Shown here one piece after another: positions 55,942 to 64,000 of a stretch of DNA of 64,000 bases (the stretch's first letter is position 1; each line of letters opens with the position of its first letter). Below the pieces are notes generated by a model. That model was not told where the DNA came from and did no database searches. It saw only the letters and a program-made list of their open reading frames with translations. This DNA comes from Candidatus Thioglobus autotrophicus. GTDB taxonomy: Bacteria; Pseudomonadota; Gammaproteobacteria; PS1; Pseudothioglobaceae. The position numbers were made by a program, and so were the translations under genes. The stretch covers positions 310,001-374,000 of the forward strand of contig NZ_CP010552.1 of the NCBI RefSeq assembly GCF_001293165.1. The letters run 5' to 3'.

Positions 55942-56556
55942 CTAAACGATAAGTGAAGTGTCGCCTGCGCCGTGACGGATAATTTCTAGCGTATCGCCAG
56001 ATAAATCGATCACCGTGGTTGGCTCTGGCGGGCAGTAACCATCATCAATAATTAAATCCACTTGATTGTCAATGGCGTCGCGTACATCATCCACATCATA
56101 AAACTCACAACCAGGCAAAATTAACGAGACACTCATTAACGGCTCATCTAGCTGCTCAAGTAAAGCTTGCACAACACCGTGAGCAGAAATACGCAGTCCT
56201 ATCGTTTTTTTCTTATCATGCAACAAGCGCTTTGGCACATCGCGCGATCCTTCCAAGATAAATGTATAAGCCCCAGGCAAAATTTTCTTAAGCAGTCTAA
56301 ATGCATTATTATCCAACTTGGCGTACTCACCAATATGGGCTAAATCACGCATCATCAGGGTAAAGTCATGGCGCTTTGATAGTTGTCTAATTTGACGAAT
56401 CTTTTCCAACCCTGACTTATTACCCAAAGCAGTGCCGAGCGCATACCCGGAATCCGTTGGATAGGCGATTACTCCACCCGACTTGAGCACCTCAACAACT
56501 TGAGAAACCAAACGTTGTTGAGGGTTTTGCGGATGAATAGCGATTAATTTAGCCAT
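55942..56556 (-). CDS. yciO: YciO/TsaC/Sua5 family protein (YciO type)
   Basis: A 204-residue YrdC-fold protein: VVEVLKSGGVIAYPTDSGYALG, KRHDFTLMMRDLAHIGEYAKLD, GAYTFILEGSRDVPKRLL and KTIGLRISAHGVVQALLEQL, the YciO version of the nucleotide and threonine pocket. TsaC proper makes threonylcarbamoyl-AMP for t6A; the YciO branch is related with an uncertain main role. ATG 56556 shares a base with the upstream stop (TAATG), chosen over a frame extension of five codons. rnm-yciO adjacency is as in E. coli (yciV-yciO). Confidence 0.92.
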   Translation of the reverse strand: MAKLIAIHPQNPQQRLVSQVVEVLKSGGVIAYPTDSGYALGTALGNKSGLEKIRQIRQLSKRHDFTLMMRDLAHIGEYAKLDNNAFRLLKKILPGAYTFILEGSRDVPKRLLHDKKKTIGLRISAHGVVQALLEQLDEPLMSVSLILPGCEFYDVDDVRDAIDNQVDLIIDDGYCPPEPTTVIDLSGDTLEIIRHGAGDTSLIV

Positions 56557-57380
56557 TACCAATCCTGCCATACGGTTTTATTCACTTTTGGCATATCTTG
56601 TAAATGGCCGATACGTACTCTTTGACTGGGCCAGCCATGATAGTCAGAACCAATAGACGATAACAACTCAAACTCTTTCGCCCACTGGCTTACCAAAGTA
56701 ATTTCATCACCACTACTTGAGCCCGTGACTACTTCCACGCCATCTAACCCCGCAGCTGACAAATGACTTAATAAACGCTTCACTTTAGTATTAGTCATTC
56801 GATAGCGCAGTGGGTGAGCCAAAACTGCCTGCCCACCTGCTGCATGAATCCAGCTAATTACTTCATCAAATTCAGCCCACTTGCCGCCCACACCACCTGG
56901 TTTTTTGCCGGTTAAAAAACGCTTAAATACGCTTTTCATATCCTTACACACACCCTCTTTAACCAACATTTGAGCAAAATGCGTGCGCGTAATCATGCCT
57001 TTTTTAGCGATGGCCTGAGTTTTTTCCATTGCGCCAAATACCCCTGCACCGCCCAAGCCTCGTGCCATTTTTTCAGCGCGAGCCTGTCGAAAATCTTGAT
57101 GTTGTTTAAGTCCCATTTGAAGAGTCTCGTTATTAATATCCACCCCTAGGCCTACAATATGCACAGTCATGTTGCTCCACATGGCAGATATTTCTACACC
57201 ATGAATCAATTTTAAGTCACTTTCATCTGCTTGCTGTTGCGCCTCCATGAGTCCATCTGTTGTATCATGATCTGTCAGTGCAAATACGTCACAACCCTCT
57301 TTTTTGGCAAGACACACCACCTCACTGGGGGATAACACCCCGTCAGAATAATACGAGTGGTTGTGTAAATCAATAATCAT
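56556..57380 (-). CDS. rnm: PHP-domain phosphoesterase, RNase AM/YciV-like
   Basis: A 274-residue PHP-fold metalloenzyme. Metal ligands: DLHNHSYYSDG (residues 3-13), LTDHDTTDG (about 35-43), HGVEISAMW, TRTHFAQ, LAHPLRYR and GSDYHGWPSQ. E. coli homologue RNase AM (formerly TrpH/YciV) trims 5' ends of small RNAs and rRNA and degrades pAp-like substrates. It is the first gene of rnm-yciO; divergent from rfaH. Confidence 0.92.
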   Translation of the reverse strand: MIIDLHNHSYYSDGVLSPSEVVCLAKKEGCDVFALTDHDTTDGLMEAQQQADESDLKLIHGVEISAMWSNMTVHIVGLGVDINNETLQMGLKQHQDFRQARAEKMARGLGGAGVFGAMEKTQAIAKKGMITRTHFAQMLVKEGVCKDMKSVFKRFLTGKKPGGVGGKWAEFDEVISWIHAAGGQAVLAHPLRYRMTNTKVKRLLSHLSAAGLDGVEVVTGSSSGDEITLVSQWAKEFELLSSIGSDYHGWPSQRVRIGHLQDMPKVNKTVWQDW

Positions 57381-57430
57381 AGCGACTATTATCCATTATT
57401 AATACCACTGACTGAAATTCTTTAAAAAGC

Positions 57431-57443
57431 AAAAAAAAAAAAA
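57431..57443. repeat. Homopolymeric A13 tract upstream of rfaH
   Basis: Thirteen consecutive A residues 26 bp upstream of the rfaH ATG. If TAAAAT at 57456-57461 is the -10, a 17-bp spacing puts the -35 inside the tract. Homopolymers of this length can slip during replication; see findings. Confidence 0.9.
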
Positions 57444-57469
57444 CGATTTATGGTTTAAAATAACTCATT

Positions 57470-57943
57470 ATGAAAAACTGGTATCTCATTCAAACCAAAC
57501 CCCAGCAAGAGCAAATTTCCGCTCAAAATTTATCTAACCAAAACTACACAATATTTTATCCAAAAGCCATTATTAAGGGAAAAACTGTGCCGCTTTTTCC
57601 ACGTTATTTATTTATTGAGCTGGATGACAAATTTCAAAACTGGACACCCATTCGCTCAACCAAAGGTGTTGCAAACTTTGTAAGATTTGGCCTAACATTC
57701 GCCAAAGTTCCAAATAAAATCATTAATATGATTAGAATTCAACAGCAGCAAACCATCGAAAAAATGATTAACATTTGCTCACATCAAAAAGGGGATGTGG
57801 TTGAGATCCAGACAGGTGCTTTCAAAGGTCAGCAAGCTATTTTTCAGAATTATAATAGTAATGACCGGATTGCAATCTTGTTAAAAATCATTGGCCAGCA
57901 TCAAGAAATCGTACTTAATGAAAATGAAGTGCTCGCAATATAA
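57470..57943 (+). CDS. rfaH: Transcription antitermination protein RfaH
   Basis: A 157-residue NusG paralogue. NGN domain (residues 1-95): NWYLIQTKPQQEQISAQNL, FYPKAIIKGKTVPLFPRYLFIELDD, STKGVANFVRFG; C-terminal KOW domain (about 105-157) with QKGDVVEIQTGAFKGQQAIFQ. The ..VPLFPRYLF pattern and length are RfaH-like rather than NusG, which is about 180 residues and next to secE. RfaH suppresses termination in long surface-polysaccharide operons after recruitment at ops sites. It precedes such a locus here; no clear ops element was seen. Confidence 0.88.
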   Translation: MKNWYLIQTKPQQEQISAQNLSNQNYTIFYPKAIIKGKTVPLFPRYLFIELDDKFQNWTPIRSTKGVANFVRFGLTFAKVPNKIINMIRIQQQQTIEKMINICSHQKGDVVEIQTGAFKGQQAIFQNYNSNDRIAILLKIIGQHQEIVLNENEVLAI

Positions 57944-58013
57944 GTCATCACAATACCAATCCCTTGCTTTAAAATTAAGGCATTCAACTTTAATTATTCA
58001 ACCTTAAACAGTT

Positions 58014-59867
58014 ATGTGCGGAATTGTCGGCGGTATTTGTAACAACAATATTACATCTGTATTAGTAGATGGACTAAAACGCTTAGAATATCGTGGCTAC
58101 GATTCTGCTGGCGTGGTGATTTTAGATAAAAACAACAAGCTTAATCGCGCTCGATCGGTTGGTAAAGTTGTCAATTTAGAAAACAGCATTAAAGAAAAAC
58201 AAGTGCCACTTAATGGCACTATTGGTATTGCCCATACACGCTGGGCTACACACGGAGAGCCTTCAAGTCGCAACGCCCATCCACACATTTGTAATCATAG
58301 TGTTAGTGTCGTTCATAACGGTATTATTGAAAATTTCCTTGAGCTTAAAACTCAGCAACTTACGCAAGGCTATAACTTTACTTCAGATACCGATACAGAG
58401 GTCATTGCGCATGCCATCCATAAGGCACTAGAAACTAGTAACACTTTACTGGGAGCGACACAAAAAGCAATCACTACTTTTGAAGGGGCTTATGGTGTTG
58501 GTGTCATCTCCCCTAAAGATCCAGGGCGTATTATTGCAGCTCGTAGTGGCTCACCCCTAGTCATTGGGCTAAGCGATAAAGGCAACTTTATTGCCTCTGA
58601 TCAAATGGCCCTGTTAGACATTACCAAAAACTTTATTTTTTTAGAAGAGGGTGATATCGCTGACATTACCTTGAGTTCAGTGGCTATTTATAACAAAGAT
58701 GGCAAGCAAGTAGAGCGAGCAGTCAAAACCTCAAAACTTAAAAGTGGCCAAACATCTAAAGGTGAATATGACCACTATATGCTTAAAGAGATTTTTGAGC
58801 AACCACAAGCCATTCGTGACACCTTAGAGTCGCGTATCACTAAAGACTCTGTACTCTCATCTGCTTTTGGTCATCAAGCCAAAGACATTTTCAAAAATAC
58901 TAAGCATATTCAAATTATTGCCTGTGGCACTAGTTATAACGCCGGTCTAGTGGCTAAATATTGGCTAGAAGATATTGCTAAAATTCCTACCCATATTGAA
59001 GTGGCAAGTGAATATCGCTATCGTGATCCAATTATTCTAGATAACACATTGTTTGTGACCATCTCTCAAAGTGGCGAAACAGCGGACACACTAGAAGCGC
59101 TAAAAGCGGTCAAAAAACGTAGCAAGGGTAAGTGTATCCATACACTCACGATTTGTAATTCAGCAGAATCTAGCCTAACTCGTGAATCAGAGCTTACTTT
59201 CTTAACCCACGCTGGCCCTGAGATCGGTGTCGCTAGCACTAAAGCCTTTACCACGCAATTAGTATCACTTGCTCTACTTTCAGTCGCAGTTGGCAGATGT
59301 CACAAACAAGTGTCCAAGCAACAGGAAGCTAAGATTGTAGAGGGGCTTAATCGCCTACCTGGACTAATTACAAAAACACTCGAGCAAGAAGGTCCAATCA
59401 AAGAACTGGCCAAAACCTTTAAAGATAAATTTAATGCTATATTTTTAGGCAGGGGAACCATGCATGCTATCGCTATGGAAGGTGCATTAAAGCTTAAAGA
59501 AATTAGCTATATCCATTCTGAAGCCTTCCCGGCAGGTGAACTCAAGCATGGGCCAATTGCTCTGATTGATAAAGATACGCCAGTGATTGCCATTGCGCCA
59601 AATGATCAATTGCTTGATAAGCTTAAGTCTAACTTGCAAGAAGTTAAATCACGAGGGTCTGAGATGATTGTGTTTGAAGATGAGGCCGCAAAAGTAGCTC
59701 CCATGCAAGGTATGACTATTATTCCTACCACAACTGACTTAGGGCGAATAACTGCACCAATCATCTTCACTATTCCTTTGCAATTACTTAGTTATCATGT
59801 GGCGCTTATTAAAGGTACCGATGTAGACCAACCTAGAAATTTAGCAAAATCGGTTACTGTGGAATAG
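58014..59867 (+). CDS. glmS: Glutamine-fructose-6-phosphate aminotransferase
   Basis: A 617-residue enzyme making glucosamine-6-phosphate for peptidoglycan, lipid A and surface sugars. N-terminal glutaminase with nucleophile Cys2 (MCGIVGG), HTRWATHGEPSSRNAHPH and DTEVIAHAI; two SIS domains (about 290-430 and 465-600) with ACGTSYNAGLVAKYW, TISQSGETADTLEALK, GPEIGVASTKAFTTQL and C-terminal QPRNLAKSVTVE. The glmU partner is not in the window. A 70-bp gap separates it from rfaH; no glmS riboswitch is visible. Stop abuts convergent galU. Confidence 0.98.
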   Translation: MCGIVGGICNNNITSVLVDGLKRLEYRGYDSAGVVILDKNNKLNRARSVGKVVNLENSIKEKQVPLNGTIGIAHTRWATHGEPSSRNAHPHICNHSVSVVHNGIIENFLELKTQQLTQGYNFTSDTDTEVIAHAIHKALETSNTLLGATQKAITTFEGAYGVGVISPKDPGRIIAARSGSPLVIGLSDKGNFIASDQMALLDITKNFIFLEEGDIADITLSSVAIYNKDGKQVERAVKTSKLKSGQTSKGEYDHYMLKEIFEQPQAIRDTLESRITKDSVLSSAFGHQAKDIFKNTKHIQIIACGTSYNAGLVAKYWLEDIAKIPTHIEVASEYRYRDPIILDNTLFVTISQSGETADTLEALKAVKKRSKGKCIHTLTICNSAESSLTRESELTFLTHAGPEIGVASTKAFTTQLVSLALLSVAVGRCHKQVSKQQEAKIVEGLNRLPGLITKTLEQEGPIKELAKTFKDKFNAIFLGRGTMHAIAMEGALKLKEISYIHSEAFPAGELKHGPIALIDKDTPVIAIAPNDQLLDKLKSNLQEVKSRGSEMIVFEDEAAKVAPMQGMTIIPTTTDLGRITAPIIFTIPLQLLSYHVALIKGTDVDQPRNLAKSVTVE

Positions 59868-60707
59868 TTAGATAATCCCCTCTGATTTAGCAAAAGCATT
59901 AGTTGCCATAACAAAGCCCTTAACGCTACCACAATCAAATCTTTCACCTTGAAACTTATAAGCGATGACTTTGCCTTTTTTAGAAAGTGTCATTAACGCG
60001 TCGGTAATTTGAATCTCGCCATTTTTATCAGGACTGGTGTTTTCAAGTACGTCGAAGATTTCAGGGGTGAGGATATAACGGCCAATAATAGCCAGATTGG
60101 TTGGCGCATCTTCTGGGCTTGGCTTCTCCACCATAGAATTCACTCGATAAGCATTATTTAAGCCTTCTAATAACTCACCGTCAATCACCCCGTACTTATC
60201 CACCTGCGTCATTGGCACTTCTTCAATGGCAACAATACAGCAATCAGGGTGCTGTTCATAAAGTTTAGTCATTTGCAAAAGTACTGAATCACCATCACTC
60301 GTACATAAATCATCCGGCAAAATAACGGCAAATGGATCGTTGCCAATTAGCGGTTTGCCGGTATAAATAGCATGTCCAAGACCCAACATCTGCTGTTGCT
60401 CAATATAAGTAAAGTCACACTGCTCAGAGGCATGGTTAACTTCATCAAGTAATGAGGCTTTAGCTGTGCCTTTTATGCTGGCTTCTATATCTGCATGCGG
60501 CTTAAAATGATTTTCAATCGCTTGTTTGTACTTACTAGTAACCATAGCCATTGTTCTCATACCAGCACTCATAGCCTCTTCCACACCGTACTGAATCAAT
60601 GGCTTAGTAAGAATTGGCAGCATTTCTTTAGGAATAGCCTTGGTGGCTGGCAAAAAGCGCGTACCATAACCAGCTACTGGAAATAAGCATTTGGTAATTT
60701 TAGTCAT
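59868..60707 (-). CDS. galU: UTP-glucose-1-phosphate uridylyltransferase
   Basis: A 279-residue nucleotidyltransferase making UDP-glucose. N-terminal KCLFPVAGYGTRFLPATKAIPKEMLPI, FTYIEQQQMLGLGHAI, FAVILPDDL, NSMVEKPSPEDAPTNLAIIGRYIL and GERFDCGSVKGFVMA are GalU signatures. UDP-glucose serves polysaccharide and lipid glycosylation. It overlaps pgi by 4 bp. In same-strand order pgi-galU follows the two polysaccharide genes. Confidence 0.96.
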   Translation of the reverse strand: MTKITKCLFPVAGYGTRFLPATKAIPKEMLPILTKPLIQYGVEEAMSAGMRTMAMVTSKYKQAIENHFKPHADIEASIKGTAKASLLDEVNHASEQCDFTYIEQQQMLGLGHAIYTGKPLIGNDPFAVILPDDLCTSDGDSVLLQMTKLYEQHPDCCIVAIEEVPMTQVDKYGVIDGELLEGLNNAYRVNSMVEKPSPEDAPTNLAIIGRYILTPEIFDVLENTSPDKNGEIQITDALMTLSKKGKVIAYKFQGERFDCGSVKGFVMATNAFAKSEGII

Positions 60708-61918
60708 GATGTTTGTGTGAATTTTTCAGCTAGATTAATTTTGCCATATTCAACTCCTGGCTGATCATAAGTGTTGATTTGTAAAAAAGCACCAATACAA
60801 GAAACCAACAATTGATAACTAAACATAATTTTAGCAATATTGTATTCATCAACCGTACGAATAGAAATCACATCACAAGGAATGTCGTCTTGCTCTTGAA
60901 TAGATTGAATCGTAGCATCAGCCTGCATATTTAATAACTCATTAAAAGTAAAATCTTCTGCACAACCCCATGACAAATTATCAAACTTTTTAGATGAATC
61001 TTTCGGAATGATTGTGCCATCTTTTAAATCATCAATCTTAATAAAAGTCACAGTTTTATCACGCACACCATCCATAATCATTTGCAAAAAACTATGTTGA
61101 TCAACCGGCCCAACAAGGCCAATAGGTGTGAGCGCTTGTCGCGTACCATTAACATTAACCTTGCCAAGGCTTTCTGCCCAAAGTTGCACGTACCACTTGT
61201 TAAAACTTTCTAATAATGATGAATAGGAAAAAAGTACATTAATATTAAATCGACTCTTATTTTCAACCAAAAACCTGGCTTTTCTAATAATAGGCTTATA
61301 GTACTCCTCTTGCTTAAAAAAGCTATCTACCACACGCTTGCAGCCGTTAAGCAAGTTGTCAATATCCACACCAACCATCGCCAGCGGCACCAAGCCAACC
61401 ACGCTAAACACTGAAAAACGCCCGCCCACATTTTTAGCCAAGTCAAAGACCTTGATATTATTATCATTGGCAAATTGAGTCAGTGAACTTTGAGCCTCTG
61501 AAATAATGGTGCAATTGGATTTGTCAATCTCCACCAAAGAGTTTAAATATTTAAACAAGCTAATAGTTTCAATAGTATTGCCAGACTTTGAAATAACTAC
61601 AAACTGAGCATCTTTTAAATCAACCTTTTTTAAGCAATGATTAATTTTAAGCGGGTCAACCGTTTCTAAAAAAAGTAAGTCTTTACTGTAATTATTAGAG
61701 GGCAATAAAAATTCATAAATCGCCCTAGCACCTAAGCTAGAGCCACCAATGCCCAAAACAACAACATACTTTTTAGTAATGCTCTGCGCATACTTTTTAA
61801 TCTCAGTTGTATCCTGATACGGCAAATTGTAATAGCCAATAGTTTCACGCTCAGCCTTAAGCCGCTCAAAGATCTCAAGGTTTGATTTGATTTGATAGAA
61901 ATTTTTAGTGTACTTCAT
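60704..61918 (-). CDS. pgi: Glucose-6-phosphate isomerase, short form
   Basis: A 404-residue isomerase, far shorter than E. coli Pgi (549) and like the short forms of epsilonproteobacteria. SIS-fold motifs: LGIGGSSLGARAIYEFL, FVVISKSGNTIETI, GGRFSVFSVVGLVPLAM, WAESLGK and the diagnostic VDQHSFLQMIMDGVRDKTVTF. It interconverts glucose-6-P and fructose-6-P, linking central carbon to GalU and GlmS precursors. Codon use is noticeably more A/T-rich than in galU. Overlaps galU by 4 bp; an AT-rich 50-bp gap separates it from the gene upstream. Confidence 0.93.
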   Translation of the reverse strand: MKYTKNFYQIKSNLEIFERLKAERETIGYYNLPYQDTTEIKKYAQSITKKYVVVLGIGGSSLGARAIYEFLLPSNNYSKDLLFLETVDPLKINHCLKKVDLKDAQFVVISKSGNTIETISLFKYLNSLVEIDKSNCTIISEAQSSLTQFANDNNIKVFDLAKNVGGRFSVFSVVGLVPLAMVGVDIDNLLNGCKRVVDSFFKQEEYYKPIIRKARFLVENKSRFNINVLFSYSSLLESFNKWYVQLWAESLGKVNVNGTRQALTPIGLVGPVDQHSFLQMIMDGVRDKTVTFIKIDDLKDGTIIPKDSSKKFDNLSWGCAEDFTFNELLNMQADATIQSIQEQDDIPCDVISIRTVDEYNIAKIMFSYQLLVSCIGAFLQINTYDQPGVEYGKINLAEKFTQTS

Positions 61919-61968
61919 ATATATAATAATCGATAAGAGTTATAAGTAGGATTAATTTGTTGGGGGTG

Positions 61969-63828
61969 TTATATTTTGTACAATAAATCACTTATTTCAC
62001 ACTGAGGATTAAACTCTGGAACAATTTGAATCAAAAGAGATCGTAATACTTTTTGATCGGAATTCATTGCAGCCTTTTCTAAAGAATTTAAGATTATATT
62101 TAAGTCATTCCAAGGTAGCATATCTTCTTCGGCTTTCATAATCATAGGATGTTTAGTCTTACTCACATTATTACCAATCAATAGCTCTTCAAATAACTTT
62201 TCACCAGGCCTGAGTCCGGCAATCTTAATCTCAATTTCACCACCAGGGTTTAATTCATTTTTAACCTCTAATCCACTTAAATGAATCATTTTGGTTGCCA
62301 AATCGAAAATTTTAACTGGCTGACCCATATCCAACACAAACACTTCTCCACCTTTACCCATAGCGCCAGCTTGTATCACCAACTCAACTGCTTCAGGTAT
62401 TGTCATAAAGTATCTAATGATTTCTCTATTGGTAACAGTGACAGGGCCACCAGCCTTAATTTGATCTTTAAACAAAGGTATTACTGAACCACTTGAATTA
62501 AGTACATTGCCAAAACGCACCATAATAAATTTAGTGACACTCTGATTATCCGACAATGCTTGTAAAATCATTTCAGCACTTCGCTTCGTGGCACCCATTG
62601 TATTTGTCGGACGTACAGCTTTATCAGTTGATATCAATACGAACGCTTCAACATTGGAATTAATAGCAGCCTGAGCGCACTTTAATGTACCGAAGGTATT
62701 ATTAACAACACCCTCAGTATTATTGTACTCTACCATTGGTACATGCTTATATGCAGCTGCATGATAGATGGTTTTTACACCAAATTTCTTACACACTCTT
62801 TCTACCCTATCTTGATTAACCACAGACCCCAATATTGGAAACACATGATCCCTAGACAACTCTTGATCGATTGCATACAAAGCTAATTCACTTTGTTCAA
62901 ATAGTATGAGCTTACTAGCACCAAGTTTTATTATCTGTCTACACAATTCTGAGCCAATTGAGCCGCCTGCACCCGTAACCATTACCACTTTATCTTTGAT
63001 ATTTTCCTGTAGTAAAGATTGCTCTGGTTTTACTGATTCCCTGCCTAATAAATCATCAATGCTTACTTCACGCAAATCTTCAACTTTGATTTTTCCTTGC
63101 GCTAATTCAGAAACACCTGGGAGGGTTCGAACAAGTAGTGGATAAGGCTCTAAAAAATTAATAATTTCATTGAGCCTTTGATGTGATACTGAAGGCAATG
63201 CCAACAGAATCTCATCTACATTATATTTTTGCATTAATAACTCAACACGATCAATACTGTAAACTTTAATGCCGTTAACATGTTGACTAATTAAGTCTTT
63301 AGCATCATCTATAAAGGCAACAGGCTTGTACTCAGTAGAATGCATCAATGCATTGGATAATTGCCTACCTGCAGATCCAGCGCCATAAATAATTACATTT
63401 TTTTGCTTAGACAGATCGTCTACACTTGTCAATATCCATCTCGCCAGCATTCTCAACCCGCCAATTGATAATATTGCTAGTAACCAATTGATTAATATAA
63501 CTGATCTTGGAATGCCTTCTATTGCAGACATAAAACCAATAATACCCCATAGAAGTGCATATAACGATACAGCCTTAATAACCGCCCACAGTGCATGCAT
63601 ACCTAAGAAGCGAACAATAACATGATAAAGACCAAATTGCGCAAATACTGGAATAGCAAGAATTGGGGCACCAATTATCACCCAAAATAAATCCTCTCCT
63701 GGCCAAAACCAATACCCCAGCCTTACTGAAAATGAGAAAAGAAGTATAGCTTGAATAACAATAGAGTCAGTTATCATCATAATCAACTTCTTGTTAATTC
63801 TAGAAATTTCTTTAATTTTATTAATCAA
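61969..63828 (-). CDS. Membrane nucleotide-sugar 4,6-dehydratase (CapD/WbpM/PglF family)
   Basis: A 619-residue protein. Four N-terminal membrane helices (about residues 15-130), a cytoplasmic CoA-binding-like Rossmann domain (IYGAGSAGRQLSNALMHS, about 145-260) and a C-terminal SDR domain (about 280-600) with VMVTGAGGSIGSELCRQI, YHAAAYKHVPMVE, STDKAVRPTNTMGATKR and ETFxxLRPGEKLFEELL-like AGLRPGEKLFEEL. It likely converts UDP-GlcNAc to a 4-keto-6-deoxy sugar for QuiNAc- or bacillosamine-type residues. The first codon is TTG 63828, overlapping the upstream stop; an ATG at codon 17 is an alternative. Confidence 0.93.
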   Translation of the reverse strand: MINKIKEISRINKKLIMMITDSIVIQAILLFSFSVRLGYWFWPGEDLFWVIIGAPILAIPVFAQFGLYHVIVRFLGMHALWAVIKAVSLYALLWGIIGFMSAIEGIPRSVILINWLLAILSIGGLRMLARWILTSVDDLSKQKNVIIYGAGSAGRQLSNALMHSTEYKPVAFIDDAKDLISQHVNGIKVYSIDRVELLMQKYNVDEILLALPSVSHQRLNEIINFLEPYPLLVRTLPGVSELAQGKIKVEDLREVSIDDLLGRESVKPEQSLLQENIKDKVVMVTGAGGSIGSELCRQIIKLGASKLILFEQSELALYAIDQELSRDHVFPILGSVVNQDRVERVCKKFGVKTIYHAAAYKHVPMVEYNNTEGVVNNTFGTLKCAQAAINSNVEAFVLISTDKAVRPTNTMGATKRSAEMILQALSDNQSVTKFIMVRFGNVLNSSGSVIPLFKDQIKAGGPVTVTNREIIRYFMTIPEAVELVIQAGAMGKGGEVFVLDMGQPVKIFDLATKMIHLSGLEVKNELNPGGEIEIKIAGLRPGEKLFEELLIGNNVSKTKHPMIMKAEEDMLPWNDLNIILNSLEKAAMNSDQKVLRSLLIQIVPEFNPQCEISDLLYKI

Positions 63829-64000
63829 TGGGACACTCCATCACGTTTTACAATTTTAGAGAAGGTCATCCAAAGTATTTTCATATCCACCCAAAAATAT
63901 TGTTGGTTTAGATACTCCACATCTAACGCCACTTTATCAGGAATTGACAACTCATCTCTACCATTAACTTGCGCCCATCCTGTAATTCCCGGCAACAACT
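63825..64000 (-). CDS. Bacterial sugar transferase, C-terminal end (partial)
   Basis: The frame enters from the right edge and stops at TGA 63825-63827. The visible 57 residues include LLPGITGWAQVNGRDELS, DVEYLNQQYFWVDMKILWMTF and a basic end KIVKRDGVSH. PGITGWAQV.GR....... followed by DV.Y......DMKIL..T is the C-terminal signature of undecaprenyl-phosphate sugar phosphotransferases (WcaJ/PglC-type), which start assembly of a lipid-linked glycan. It overlaps the dehydratase start, so the two form one operon. Confidence 0.9.
   Translation of the reverse strand, partial: LLPGITGWAQVNGRDELSIPDKVALDVEYLNQQYFWVDMKILWMTFSKIVKRDGVSH

Noticed and set aside
57944-58013. glmS ribozyme or riboswitch upstream of glmS
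   Set aside because: The gap is only 70 bp, with no conserved ribozyme core; the class is typical of Gram-positive bacteria.
1-64000. CRISPR array, rRNA operon, transposase or toxin-antitoxin pair
   Set aside because: No evenly spaced direct repeats, rRNA-like sequence, transposase motifs or paired small toxin/antitoxin genes were seen when reading both strands by eye.

Overview
The window is a chromosomal segment of a sulfur-oxidising gammaproteobacterium. It is AT-rich (by eye about 40% G+C) and almost fully coding. A complete reverse-type dsr cluster (dsrABEFHCMKLJOPNR), housekeeping genes of gammaproteobacterial type (carAB-greA, lolCD, tsaE-ami, rnm-yciO) and the sequence style point to the SUP05/Thioglobaceae clade and its clam and mussel symbiont relatives. 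That placement is inferred from gene content, not from a marker tree.

Layout. 1-4,860: end of thiG, a DUF6172 gene, trpB, and a bioF-bioH-DUF2238 operon. 4,900-10,430: purEK, then a minus-strand envelope and one-carbon run (psiE-like, lpxK, Trm112-like, kdsB, folD, glutaredoxin). 10,490-12,750: lolCD and panD. 12,900-16,500: sodium-pumping oxaloacetate decarboxylase (oadGAB), tRNA-Leu(CAA) and infA. 16,600-21,860: metF, a HTH/coiled-coil protein, hemD, a Ca/Na antiporter, tsaE and a cell-wall amidase. 22,040-34,440: the dsr cluster, 14 genes on the minus strand, with gltD directly upstream. 36,200-37,500: rplS and xerD. 37,500-44,140: glyoxylate bypass (aceA, aceK, an RraA-family gene, malate synthase G) with a divergent iclR regulator. 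44,150-49,670: greA, carB, mlaA, carA. 49,790-52,190: HMA-domain protein, thiS, a PP-loop sulfurtransferase-like protein, prmA. 52,320-52,940: a 55-residue orphan and a second, single-cysteine DsrC/TusE-like protein. 53,300-57,380: alaS, yciO, rnm. 57,470-64,000: rfaH, glmS, galU, pgi, a membrane nucleotide-sugar dehydratase and the end of a sugar transferase, which is the start of a surface-polysaccharide locus.

How it works together. Stored or persulfidic sulfur would be passed through DsrEFH to DsrC, oxidised to sulfite by DsrAB, and the electrons collected by DsrL and the membrane complex DsrMKJOP. DsrN would amidate siroheme. The glyoxylate genes with their own IclR regulator, together with oadGAB, suggest C2/C4 metabolism beside sulfur oxidation. 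GlmS, GalU and Pgi supply sugar precursors to the polysaccharide locus, and RfaH is a likely antiterminator for it.

No transposase, prophage, CRISPR array or rRNA was seen. The main unexplained material is small and intergenic: a terminator-like hairpin between dsrC and dsrM, a palindrome upstream of dsrA, repeated TTTCAC-type motifs between aceA and iclR, a two-copy dispersed repeat, and a highly structured 366-bp gap before alaS. I found no large undescribed system; the best candidates for new biology are the DsrC-like paralogue with its neighbour and the HMA-ThiS-PP-loop group.
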